DNA of 64,000 nt from Cranoglanis bouderius (taxonomy: Eukaryota > Chordata > Actinopteri > Siluriformes > Cranoglanididae), in NCBI GenBank assembly GCA_023630585.1, contig CM042541.1:17340001-17404000 (forward strand). The letters run 5' to 3'. Within the stretch, counting starts at the first letter, position 1; each line of letters starts with the position of its first letter. Below the pieces are notes generated by a model. The model had not been told where the DNA came from and did no database searches. It worked only from the letters and a program-made list of their open reading frames with translations. Shown here in pieces: positions 1 through 11,128 of this stretch. The translations under genes and the position numbers were made by a program.

Positions 1-422
1 TAAGATTAACTCCCTTGGAAAGATCTACTCATTAATAGTTATACATCAGGGCTGTCGAATTCTCAATTCTGATTGGTCAAAAGGTGCTGATTAATTTTCT
101 ATAACAGCAGCTCTGACAGTATTGCAGCTGCAAATCACATTTATTTTAATGTGCTCTGTCCAACGTTATTGTTGCTATAGTAGCTAATTCACAGTTGAAT
201 AGTTTTTTAAAGACAAATCTTATTTAACATTTATGAAAGTGTCAGCACTTTGTAAAATGTCAAATATAAAGCTGTTGCTTTAAGTCCTCTGCTCTCAAAA
301 GTCTGTACCACAGAGGACTTTGCACTTTGTGGTTTATCAGTAACATGACAAGGTTATCAGTAACATAACATGTAGAATGTGGTTTATTAGTAACATGACA
401 AGTTGAGTTTTTGTCTTATTAC

Positions 423-462
<40 letters not shown>

Positions 463-1038
463 CAGGCTAGTGTGGGAACGACTGTTTATAGCTGTTATAA
501 TGTAAGTGATAAGAGGAACTAATTTGTTTTGTTCAGTTCCACAGCATAAAATGTAACTACAAATGGATAAAAAGTATGACGTGTAATTATAATTGCTGTA
601 GTATAAGAGTTGTTATAGAAAAACAAACAAACAATAAAAACTCAACTCTGTCGGGGTAACAATAACTTTGCATCATTGAATATTTTCCTATAACAGCACG
701 CCCAACATGGTTTATTGCTTATGAAAAGCTGAACACATTCCTGCTTGGGAATTACTGCATAAACAGATTAAAGTCAGAGTTCTTACTGTACGGCTTGGTT
801 ATTTCTTTGGTCCATTTAGATTTGTCTAGTTTAATAGTAATACGGCGGCCTCATTAAAGTGTATCAAAAGGTTCTGGTTAATCTTTGCTAAAAACAATAA
901 TAATAATTAATAACCATAACACAGTGCACATATTTTAGTAAACTGCCAAGTAACTACTGAACATATCCAGCAGTCAGCATTGTGTAGTACAGTGTTCTTA
1001 TACAATATAAAAGCATGGTCTGATACTGTATGTGAAGT
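1..1038. other. Intergenic, no gene seen
   Basis: AT-rich sequence without a convincing ORF. It holds a GA microsatellite and, near 85-122 and 665-705, half-copies of a small palindromic repeat (core CTATAACAGCA) that is seen more completely at 51.4 and 58.7 kb. Confidence 0.6.
426..462. repeat. (GA)n microsatellite
   Basis: An uninterrupted GA dinucleotide run of about 18 units. Confidence 0.95.
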
Positions 1039-1716
1039 CTACTCAGTCGCCCCATTCGTCTTCGTCAGGTCCTGTCTCAGCAATGAGACACTCCCTCTCT
1101 CTGTTTTTTCCTTCCCTCTTTCCTCAGGCTCCACCGAGTAGAACTGCGAGGGAACATTGGACTCTGGAGGATGATGACAGCTGAGGACAGCGGCCATGAA
1201 GGAGAAGCTGAGAGCCAGTATCTCGATATAAAAGCTCTCTCCAGGCAAGGTGCTCAGTCCACTGGGTGGAGCCAAGGCCGTGCTCCAAACCCAGCTCACT
1301 CTCCCTTTCTGCACATTCTGCCAGACCCCCCAGAGACACGTTCCACTCACGGCCAAGACCGCCACACACATCACAGCTGTGGAGATGTGAAGTGACATGA
1401 CCAGCCTGGGGCGAGTGAACCTAATACAGAGGAAGTACACTAAGAAGGAGGAGCTGGAGAGCAGAACGGCACTGTAGCACAGAGCAGTGATTGTGTAGAG
1501 CAAATCCATGCCCAGTCCATGCATTCCACTCAAAGGCCCGGCACTGGAGAGGTTATGTACAGCGTGTAGTGTAAAAGCCAATCCATAAATAAGCTGGTTT
1601 GTGTCTGTGGTGCTCTGCACTTGGATCCAGTTCGGGTCAGCGATGGAGGTGCAGACAGACACCAGCGTGAAGCACTGACACACAGTGGCTGGCGATAAAC
1701 TCGGCGTCAGTGGCAT
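1039..1716 (-). CDS. Four-helix membrane protein, TMEM127-like
   Basis: A 225-residue ORF with no intron signal. Hydrophobic helices lie at roughly residues 8-26, 70-95, 105-130 and 160-178. Between helices 1 and 2 is an extracellular-type loop with an NLS sequon, and a charged Glu/Lys/Arg-rich tail ends the protein. The N-terminal pattern FTLVSVCTSIADPNWIQV resembles the TMEM127 segment with an Ala-Glu-Pro-x-Trp core, and the spacing of helices 2 and 3 also fits. The start is chosen at the first ATG, in good context (GTAGCCATGC). TMEM127 proper is about 238 residues and multi-exon in vertebrates, so this may be a divergent paralogue, a retrocopy or another claudin-fold tetraspan. That it encodes a tetraspan protein is more certain than the family name. 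Confidence 0.65.
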   Translation of the reverse strand: MPLTPSLSPATVCQCFTLVSVCTSIADPNWIQVQSTTDTNQLIYGLAFTLHAVHNLSSAGPLSGMHGLGMDLLYTITALCYSAVLLSSSSFLVYFLCIRFTRPRLVMSLHISTAVMCVAVLAVSGTCLWGVWQNVQKGRVSWVWSTALAPPSGLSTLPGESFYIEILALSFSFMAAVLSCHHPPESNVPSQFYSVEPEERGKEKTERGSVSLLRQDLTKTNGATE

Positions 1717-1889
1717 GGCTACACAGTGGTGTGAAATTTTATCTCCCTTTTTCCCACATCACCAGATAAATCTATATTTAATGACTAAAATCAACTCAGT
1801 TTGTTCGCAATAAGCAACTATCAGCTTGGCAACATTTTAATCTCCCAGATCTCCAGATGTAGCCCAAGGCATATGACATAATGCAAAAC

Positions 1890-2106
1890 ACAAACAGTGG
1901 AATAAAAATACATTAAACAAAAGATCTGTTTTTTATTAATATAAATTGTGAAAATTACTAAAAAATGTCAATTTTATGTCATTTGATAGAGTGTATCAAC
2001 TTTATTAATAACCACTGTTTCAAAGAGGAGCAAATGTTTGCTTGTCCAAATATGTCAAAAAAGCCAACAATTTCCATGGGGTGTGCTTATTTTTTTCACA
2101 TGACTG
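1890..2106 (+). repeat. Tc1-type end/MITE copy, related to 48126-48430
   Basis: About 190 bp matches the reverse complement of 48.13-48.31 kb at high identity, including the run ATTTGATAGAGTGTATCAAC. It ends in TTTTTTCACATGACT, a pattern typical of a Tc1-family terminal region. Only the end is present and no transposase is attached. Confidence 0.7.
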
Positions 2107-3409
2107 AAGTTTTAATATTGAAATGTAATATTTGCTTGAGAATGGTAGGATTAGGACTTAAGAACAACATCTACACATCCTGAGATTTTCAGGAGTTTTT
2201 GGTAAAAAAAAAAAAAATGTAAAGAAAAAGGACTCTTCTTCTAACTGGTAGTTACAGTAGTAGAGATTAGTAATGCTCCTTTTTTCTCAGCTTCAAAATG
2301 CTTTGCTTTTCTCCTATATACAGCTCTCTGGTCTTCATGTTGGTTTATTTATTTATTTTATTTTTTAACAACAAATGCAATATTCACAGGTGAAACCCAG
2401 GGCAAACATTTAGAGCTATTAATTGTTCAACCTACCAGGGCACACTGGGGCAACAAGAATCACCAGTCACTCATGTGTTCCAATATTTTTGCTCACTTGA
2501 AAATGGCTGGGTTTGAACAAAAAGTGCCTTGTTCTAAGTTGTTTAACTCAACTAGATGTAAACATCAGAAAATGAAAGCTAAAATTCTGACCTATTGTCT
2601 CATATTCATCTTTTGGTGAATTTAGTTATACTGTATGTCATTATATCCCTGCTTCAGATGTGCAGATTGTTTTCCCTGCAGCTTTCGGAACAAAGAGACA
2701 AGCTGTTATTTAAAAAAATGACTTTTGTGGGACATAGGTAGTGGCGAAAAGTTTATTCCTCCTGTAGTAATCATAACATAAATTCCTGTGTGGTTTTCCC
2801 AGGTCTGACGTTGACTCAAAGAAACAATGTGGATGGTTTGTGAGCTATACTTTAATAAGCTAATGCGCAGCAGCCCACAGACCACACAACAATGCTCACT
2901 GAGAGAGACAAAGAGAGGCAGACCTGGTCATGAAGAATTGTAAAACTAATTGTAAGACTGGGATAACATCTAAGATTGTGAGAATGTTATGAAGCTAGGT
3001 GTTAATGATATTTTACTTTGTTTCAACTTAGAGTGAGTATTCTTTATGCTATGCATGCTACATGTAAATTATGTATATTAATTATCATATTATAATGCTT
3101 TTCAGTGTATGAATGTCAGTGAAATACTCTCATCATGTCAATGAGAAATTTATTAAGTGAAATATCACTGCTTATGTTGGTTTAACTAATACTTAGATAC
3201 ATTTTGGTTTTCTGTGCATAAGTACAGGAGAGAGGTTTGAGAATGTTATTAGATTTAACTGTAAGGTGTAACGTCTGAACGTATCAAACTGATTTCTGAA
3301 TCAGCCTGGATCTAGCAAAGAAGTTTCTCTGTGTCTTTGAGCCATGAATCCTTATCTAACCTCTTGTCCAGATACCATCGGAATGCGGACAGGGGACACG
3401 ACCCCCCTC

Positions 3410-3463
<54 letters not shown>

Positions 3464-4318
3464 GCACACACACACAATGGGAGAATCTCTGTTCAATGTA
3501 ACATGTAATTATATGTAATTATTCAATGTCCAAATAGTGTGATGTTTTCTTGTTTGCATATATTGTGTGTTCATGTAACGTAACTATAATGATTTTAGAT
3601 AGCTTAACTTAGGATATGATTTTAAATGTCTGTAACCATGTTTTACTTGTAATATTCTGTATAAGTCTATCGAATTTGGTATGTAGTTAATCGTCTCGAG
3701 ATACCCTGATTGATTATGCATATCATATTGCAATGGGATGCATTATTTCATGCTTTCTCTTAATTTCATATATAATACGGTATAAACCGGCTCCTCCCTG
3801 GACATGCAAATCCAGGTCTGAGACCAGACAAAGAGAGTTCATCCCGCCAACAAATCCAACTTCCTGATTGGCCCATAGCCCAAAGAGGCGTGTGTTGGTG
3901 TTGTTTTTAAAACAACACCACACTTTGAAACTCTTACTCTTAATACACTTCATTCTCTTCTTCAACTCTTCACTTCAACTTGACACTCTTCCGGTTTCTC
4001 TCCCCCGGGGCCACATGCCCCGGGAAGAGGAAGCCAGGATCTCTCTCTCCCGGACAAAAGATGCAACCGCCTCACGGCCCACGCCTTTTCAAACGGCACG
4101 ACGAACCAGAGAACTCTACACGACCTCACGTGAACTTTCAAACTGAAGCCATGCAAGTATAGTTAATGGATCTATATCTGCGTTTAAGATTGTACCCCTG
4201 TTTACAGGAGATTTAAGTTCGTTGCTGGTTTTGAAAAAGGCTAATTAGTTGTGTTTTTGTCTGCCATTCCCTTTTATTTCATTACTTTCTCTCTATACCT
4301 TTTCTTTCCTTGTATATA
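2107..4318. other. Intergenic, degenerate repeat pieces
   Basis: No supportable gene. Around 2470-2640 the text (TGTTCCAATATTTTTGCTCA and onwards) looks like the worn 3' end of a Tc1-family element. A CA microsatellite lies at 3413-3462. The C-rich block at 3.98-4.15 kb with an upstream TTTAAAAC box looks promoter- or LTR-like, but no matching partner was found. Confidence 0.4.
3413..3462. repeat. (CA)n microsatellite
   Basis: A run of about 25 CA units. Confidence 0.95.
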
Positions 4319-5868
4319 CAGCCATGGCCAAAAGTTTTGAGAATGACACAAATATTAATTTTCACAAAGTCTACTGCCTCAGTTTTTATGATGGCAATTT
4401 GCATATACTCCAGAATGTTATGAAGAGTGATCAGATGAATTGCAATTAATTTCAAAGTCCCTCTTTGCCATGAAAATGAACTTAATCCCAAAAAAACATG
4501 TCCACTGCATTTCAGCCCTTCCACAAAAGGACCAGCTGACATCATGTCAGTGATTCTCTCGTTAACACAGGTGAGAGTGTTAACAAGGACAAGGCTGGAG
4601 ATCACTCTGACATGCTGATTGAGTTAGAATAACAGACTGGAAGCTTTAAAAGGAGGTTGGTGCTTCAAATTATTGTTCTTCCTCTGTTAACTATGGTTAC
4701 CTGCAAGGAAACACGTGCAGCCATCATTGCTTTGCACAAAAAGGGATTCACAGGCAAGGATATTGCTGCTAGTAAGATTGCACCTAAATCAACCATTTAT
4801 CGGATCATCAAGACCTTCAAGGAGAGAGGTTCAACTGTTGTGAAGAAGGCTTCAGGGCGCCCAAGAAAGTCCAGCAAACGCCAGGACCGTCTCCTAAAGT
4901 TGATTCAGCTGCGGGATCGGGGCACCACCAGTGCAGAGCTTGCTCAGGAATGGCAGCAGGCAGGTGTGAGTGCGTCTGCATGCACAGTAAGGCGAAGACT
5001 TTTGGAGGATGGCCTGGTGTCAAGAAGGGCAGCAAAGAAGCCACTTCTCACCAGGAAAAACATCAGGGACAGACTGCTATTCTGCAAAAAGTACAGGGAT
5101 TGGACTGCTGAGGACTGGGGTAATGTAATTTTCTCTGATGAATCCCCTTTCCGATTGTTTGGGGCATCTGGAAAAAAGCTTGTCCGGAGAAGAAAAAGTG
5201 AGCGCTACCATCAGTCCTGTGTCATGCCAACAGTAAAGCATCCTGAGACCACTCATGTGTGGGGTTGCTTCTCAGCCAAGAGAGTGGACTCACTCACAAT
5301 TTTGCCTAAGAACACAGCCATGAATAAAGAATGGTACAAAAACATCCTCAGAGAGCAACTTCTCCCAACCATCCAAGAACAGTTTGGTGATGAACAATGC
5401 CTTTTCCAGCATGATGGGGCACCTTGCCACAAGGCAAAAGTGATAACGAAGTGGCTCGGGGAACAAAACATCGACATTTTGGGTCCCAGACCTTAATCCC
5501 ATTGAGAATTTGTGGTCAATCCTCAAGAGGCGGGTGGACAAACAAAAACCCACAAATTCTGACAAAGTCCAAGCATTGATTATGCAAGAATGGGCTGCCA
5601 TCAGTCAGGATGTGGCCCAGAAGTTGATTGACAGCATGCCAGGGCGAATTACAGAGGTCTTGAAAAAGAAGGGTCAACACTGCAAATATTGACTCTTTGC
5701 ATAAACTTCATTTAATTGTCAATAAAAGCCATTGACACTTATGAAATGCTTGTGATTATACTTCAGTAACAGTTAGTAACATCTGACAAAAAGATCTAAA
5801 AACAGTGAAGCAGTAGACTTTGTGAAAATTAATATTTGGGTCATTCTCAAAACTTTTGGCCACGGCTG
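4319..5868 (+). mobile_element. Tc1-like transposon, family 1 copy a
   Basis: A full-length element bounded by TA dinucleotides (4317-4318 and 5869-5870). The terminal inverted repeats begin CAGCCATGGCCAAAAGTTTT and end with the complementary AAAACTTTTGGCCACGGCTG. The same family recurs inverted at 11129-12713. It carries one damaged transposase gene, described separately. Confidence 0.93.
4693..5692 (+). pseudogene. Tc1 transposase, frameshifted
   Basis: It begins MVTCKETRAAI, with an N-terminal paired-type helix-turn-helix region (residues 1-110) and a GRPRK hook near residue 55. The DDE catalytic domain follows: first Asp in FSDESPF, second Asp in QHDGAPCH. Near 5485 about 17 nt are missing relative to the sister copy on the minus strand. 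The deletion removes most of the SPDLNP lead-in and shifts the frame before the third acidic residue, which resumes in another frame from about 5487. An upstream in-frame ATG at 4657 exists, but MVTCKET matches the start of the sister copy. This copy cannot make an active transposase. Confidence 0.92.
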
Positions 5869-6781
5869 TAGTACATATGTATGTTTTGCTTAGAGTTAGT
5901 CGTGTGTATCCATAGTTACATCTAGTTATTAAAATCTATTATCCCACGTTTGATTGTCTCTGTTTTGGTCACGTGATGAGTCCCTTAAATGCTGCGAGTC
6001 TCGGCTACCCGCTCTGGAAATGGAGATTTCCTTCCTGGCCAGAAGGATTAACTCCCTCTTTAGAGTTCATAATTCTAAACTAGACTACAGCTAATCCTAA
6101 AAGCTGATCTAGACCACATACATAGTCATAATTAATTATAATCCTTTGTAGTTAATTATCTATATGTATATGTGCACATACATGAATTCCCTTTCATGGC
6201 TGATGTATATTAATAACTGGTCACAACACACATTGATTAGATATATAGATATATTTCACGCCATTCGAGCTAATTCCTTATATAAATTGGAGAATACATT
6301 TAAACGTGTTAAACATCTTTTAATTCGTTACATGAATTGTAACTGGTGGAGAATATTTTTAAATCATCCGATTTACTACACATTCTGGTAGATAAGGCGG
6401 GCACGCTTTAAAACTCGTCTCCTTTAAAAAGGTGCGTTGAATCCAAGCGTGCACTTCTGTTTCGTTTTTCATTTTTAAAGTTGATCCATTACATTATTCT
6501 GGTGGAAAAGAATAATGCTAGTAATGATTGATTCGTTACAAAGGCCTCTTTCTGAAGCTATATGCAAAGTCATGGTATGAGTAATATTTAGGTGTAATAT
6601 TTGTTTGGTAATGTTAAAATTAGGCATTAAATGAACTATGCATGTTAGTGATGGTAAAACTGTGCTAAAAGTAAAAAGGACTCTTCTTACACCTAAATGA
6701 GAGTTGGTATGTGTAAGTGTTTCCTGGTTTTTGCTAGATAATTCATACTGTTTATTTAGTTAAAAGGTTGTGTGTTATTAC
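5869..6781. other. Gene-free stretch downstream of SLC6 pseudogene
   Basis: Exons 11-14 of the SLC6 copy that ends at 6782 would be expected here, but I find no match to the corresponding exons of the intact copy. The sequence is AT-rich and unassigned. Confidence 0.5.
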
Positions 6782-9241
6782 CTGGGTGACTAAAAGAATC
6801 TGAAAGCAGAAGCAGGCAGTGCAGAAGAACAACAGGAAGAGCTCCATCCTATAGGGCCTCTGCAGCACAGTCGGGAATATGTCAATTATTGAGGATACGA
6901 ATGCCTCAACTGCATTTAATATATAAAATAAGAATAGTTGTTTCACAAAGTCAGGTAAATATATAATAGCTGATATCCAAACAGCTTCCGGCATTACCTG
7001 TGTATCCAGGCCCAGTAAAATTAACATGATAAAGAAACAGGCTGACCACATTTGTGGCAGAGGCATCATGGCTACTGCCTGAGGGTAGGTTATAAATGCC
7101 AGACCTGGACCTTTAGAAAGAAACAAAATTACATGTACTTCTGTGATTTTCATCTATTTATGTTTTGTTCAGGCACATCATAAATGTGGTTTTGGAGATT
7201 CTGTGATATGTTTGCATGTTAAAACCACCTAGCTTTGCTACATCTTTAATGTCAACACCCAACTTTTCTGCCATGAAGCCAAGAACAGAAAAGACAACAA
7301 ATCCAGCTACAAAACTAGTACAGCTGTTGAGCACACACAGCCAAATACTGTATCTAAAAGACAATGCAAATATCAGGAGTCAATATACAGCAAATGCACT
7401 GCATAAAACTGGACATGCAAAACACTGCAAGTATTATCTTCACCTGTAGCTCACCTGTAGCAGTTGGTTTTGTAACTACTGTAACTTGCAAGTACAGTTA
7501 GGCCACTGGTTCCCAGACTGTAGGAGAAGAAAATTTGTGTTCCTGCATCAATCCAAATCTGGGTAACATTCAATTAAACAGGACTGAATTTTAGATATTT
7601 TAATTCAGATGTACCAGATTTAGGATTTTCTGTCTTGTCTGAACTGGTGGTGAAATAACTTGACAGACTCTACCTGGGGATCTGTGAGGCGTGAGGGTTG
7701 TGGATACAGGTAATACTTGATACCCTGCAGCGCACCAGGTAAAGTTATACCTCTTAACAGCAGAAATAACAACATGACATATGGAAAGATGGCTGTAAAA
7801 TACACTGCCTGAGAAAGATAAAAATCAACAAGACAGGTTACAATAGAAGTCTAAAAGTTGTCTTATTTTAGCACAAACTTTTATAGTATTAAAAACTTTC
7901 AGTAATGGTATGCATTTGAAAAATAATTAGTGCAAATATATAGCAAACCAAAGTAGAGTCTGACCTTCCCAGTTGACTTGACCCCTTTCCAGATGCAGAA
8001 GTAACAGGCCACCCAACTTGCAAGTAAACAGAGTAAAATATCCCAGTTCAATTTACCCAGTGTCTCAATACCTGGAGAGACATTTAGCACAGTTAACTAT
8101 GTTTGTATGTTTATAAACATACTCCCAAAATTCGATGACACCAGAAATACTGATATTTCCTTGAGCCTTGTTGACAGTTATATTGATCTGGTTTGATGTG
8201 ATGTCTGCACAGTTCACTAGTGGATATAGAAAGAGGAACAGAACAGGAGACTGTGCACACATTACATCATTATATATTAAAGTGTCAATCTGAACAAAAA
8301 AAATTGATTAACTCTACTTTTGCTATCAACTAGAGAGGACATAAGGTTTATTATGATGCTAATTCCTAAATATCCTTAATTTGCTTGATAGGAATTCCAT
8401 TAATATATTTATAATTTATTTGTACATACTGTATCAGCTATTTATTGTACCTGTGTTCCAGAGATTACCACAGCTGATCCATGGTAACTGGGAGCTTAAA
8501 GGTGCAATGAGGTAGAAAAGAGCCCAAGCCAGGATGATACTGTAGCAAAGACAGGTGTACAATGTAATTACACAGCCTCCATGCCCAAAACCTGCCAAGA
8601 TTAACTCATTTTAAAGTTGTACTACATTATCAAATGCTTTTGTGTACTTTTTTGTTTATTCATAATGCAACAATTTAATAGCATAACTAAACTGATATTT
8701 ATGCTTTGATATTTTATGTTTCCAGGCTCATTCTTTATTGGCAATTACTATTACTTACATTTAAGTAATGTGTTTACCTGCACTTTTGGCAGCACCAGTG
8801 TGTACATGCAATACATTAATTACCTCCTGCTAATGGACAGAATTTTCCCCAAGATGCTGCTGCACTCAGCTTTGTGTACTGTCCAATACAAATGTCCAGC
8901 ACAAAGAGTGGCACACCGCATGTTACAGCAAACAGAATGTAAGGTATCAAGAATGCACCTACACAAAGAAGACACTTAAAAAAGGCATGATTCCTGAGGA
9001 AAAAAATATTCTAGCAATTCTTACAATTGATGTCTGCTTGGATTTCTTTAAAGGAATCAGTTTTGTCTTCCTTTAGAGCCTTACCTCCTCCATTTTTGAA
9101 ACACAGGTATGGGAATCTCCAGACATTGCCCAGACCAATAATATTTCCTGCTACAGCCAATAGAAACTCCACTTTATTGTTCCATTGCTTTCTTTCACTC
9201 AACTCTTCATCATAAGCTGTCCTTTGCTCTGCTTCTCCCAT
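6782..9241 (-). pseudogene. SLC6 transporter-like copy A, exons 1-10 only
   Basis: Exon matches on the minus strand: e1 9085-9241, e2 8824-8958, e3 8451-8591, e4 8123-8216, e5 7965-about 8097, e6 7674-7808, e7 7455-7558, e8 7229-7353, e9 6998-7110, e10 6782-about 6919. Lengths and phases equal those of the intact copy, and coding texts are alike (GLGNVWRFPYLCFKNGGG in TM1). Two acceptors are broken. At exon 5 the AG has become TA, and the next AG, one base on, gives a frameshift with an immediate TAA. At exon 10 the AG is also lost, and the next AG is 10 bases inside the exon. Exons 11-14 (TM9-TM12) are not found. I infer a recent pseudogene; a truncated transcript is possible. Confidence 0.85.
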
Positions 9242-9462
9242 TCTTTAATTTACTTTAACTGAAATTGTCTAAGTCTTAGATCTCAGAAAGCTTAAATGCT
9301 TAAATATTAAAAACTGTCAAATATTTTACTCGTTATGAAACATTATTCAAATTTAACCTCATATTGAAGGTCCTTTGCATTCTACTAATTCTGGCAATAA
9401 AATGTCCTCGTAATCCCTGATCTAGTCAACTAGAATGTATATCTCATTTCCTGGGAGCTCAC

Positions 9463-9960
9463 CTGTAGCAATTGCTTATGTAACTTCTGTAACATGCAAG
9501 AACAGTTAGGCTACCAGCTCCTAGGCTGTAGGAGATGAAAATATGCATTCCTGCATCAATCAAAACCTGGATAACATTGAACTAAAACAAACTGAATTTT
9601 GGATATTTTAATGCAAATGTCACCATTCTGGATTTCATAATTTTCTGTCTTGTTTCAACTGCTGGCAAGATTTCCTGCAAAATAACTTGTCATTCATGAC
9701 TGCAATACCTGTGGGTCTGTGAGTTGTGAAGGTTTTGGATACGGGTAATTCTTGATACCATGCAGAGCACCAGGTAAAGTTAGACCTCTTAACAGCAGCA
9801 CTAACATCATTACATATGGAAAGATGGCTGTAAAATACACTGTCTGAGAAAAATAAAAATCAACAAGACATATTACAAAAAGTGTCAGCCTGAATGATGA
9901 TGTGATTAACTCTCCTTTTGCCATCAACTAGGAGGGACATTAGGTTTATTCTGATGCTTA
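9463..9960 (-). pseudogene. SLC6 transporter remnant copy B (exons 6-7)
   Basis: Exon 6 (9709-9843) and exon 7 (9463-9566) are intact in length and splice sites and encode TVYFTAIFPYVMMLVLLLRG and ISYSLGAGSLTVLACY. Upstream of exon 6 the sequence passes directly into text that in copies A and C lies in the exon 3-4 intron, so exons 4 and 5 have been deleted. At about 9961 the copy is cut by a LINE fragment. It sits about 220 bp upstream of copy A, in the same orientation, as expected of a decayed tandem duplicate. Confidence 0.85.
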
Positions 9961-11070
9961 GGACATCTACGTTCGAATGCTGTTTATTGACTATAGCTCA
10001 GCATTCAACCTGGTGATACCATCTAAGCTCATCGACATGCTTTCCATCCTTGGTGTGCCACCCACTCTCTGCAACTGGGTTCTGGACTTTCTAACAGGCA
10101 GACCCCAGTCGGTTAGATTAAGTAACCACACATCCAGGACAATAACTATAAACACAGGAATTCCACAGGGCTGCGTGCTGAGCCCCATGCTCTATATGCT
10201 CTTCACCCATGGTCTCCCAGAACAATACCAGCATTATCAAATTCGCTGATGACACTACAGTCATTGAACTGACAACTGGGGGTGATGAGTCAGCGTACAG
10301 GAGGGAAATGGCTGACCTAGTGAAGTGGTCTCAGGACAACAATCTCTCCCAAAATGTTAATAAAACAAAAGAGATGATTGTTGATCCACGGAAGAGGAGA
10401 GAGCAGCACTCAGCACTGCACGTTGGCAAGACAGAGGTGGAGAGAGTGCGCACTTTCAAATTCCTTGGTGTTCACATCATTAATGATCTCACCTGGTTTC
10501 ACAACACTACACACCTGGTGAAGAAATCTCAACAGCATCTGTACTTCTTGAGAAGGCTGTGGTAATTCGGCATGTGATGTCATGCAGAATCTACAGGTGT
10601 ACAATCAGCACCCTCACCAGCTCCATCACAGTCTCATTTGGAAATTGCACAGCTCAGGACCGTAAGGTGCTGAAAGCTGCCAAAACCCCCTCTGGAACAG
10701 CCTTACCAATGATGGAGAGCCTCTATCAGGCCAGGGTCATCAGTGGGGCCCACAACATCATTTGTCAAGGACAAAAGCCACGCCCGACACAGCCTATTCA
10801 CACTCCTTCCATCAGGCAGATACTACAGAAGTGCAATAGCAAGAACAAGGCTGAAAAACAGTTTTTTCACAGGTCATCAGGCTTGTGAACGACTCTCCTC
10901 CACTACCCCTCCCCTCAACATTGCAGACACAGTTTGCCCTCTGATCCTGAGAGGTGCCAAGCTTTACCCCACCCTGCCTTACCCCCACACACATTTACAA
11001 ATGAGAAGAACACCATGGACTGTGTAACAGACTGTTTCCTGTACATATGACAATAAACTCTTGAATGTTG
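9961..11070 (+). mobile_element. LINE (jockey/L2-type) reverse transcriptase 3' fragment
   Basis: The reading runs in pieces through three frames. FIDYSSAFN and GIPQGCVLSPML are RT core motifs (9977-10249). IKFADDTT holds the catalytic FADD box (10209-10565). A thumb-like and C-terminal region follows to about 10900. It ends in ATGACAATAAACTC and a short TTGAATGTTGAAT tail, as L2-type LINEs do. It is 5'-truncated, as is usual, and frameshifted. It interrupts SLC6 remnant B. Confidence 0.88.
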
Positions 11071-11128
11071 AATCTTATTTCTGTTAAATATGTTTAATTT
11101 GTGTGATGGAAATAATATTAGGCATTTA

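Noticed and set aside
3980..4160. Small ORFs in the C-rich block
   Set aside because: Open in several overlapping frames on both strands with no family resemblance; more likely a GC-rich repeat or LTR-like piece.
6782..9241. Second functional SLC6 gene
   Set aside because: Acceptors of exons 5 and 10 are destroyed and exons 11-14 are missing.
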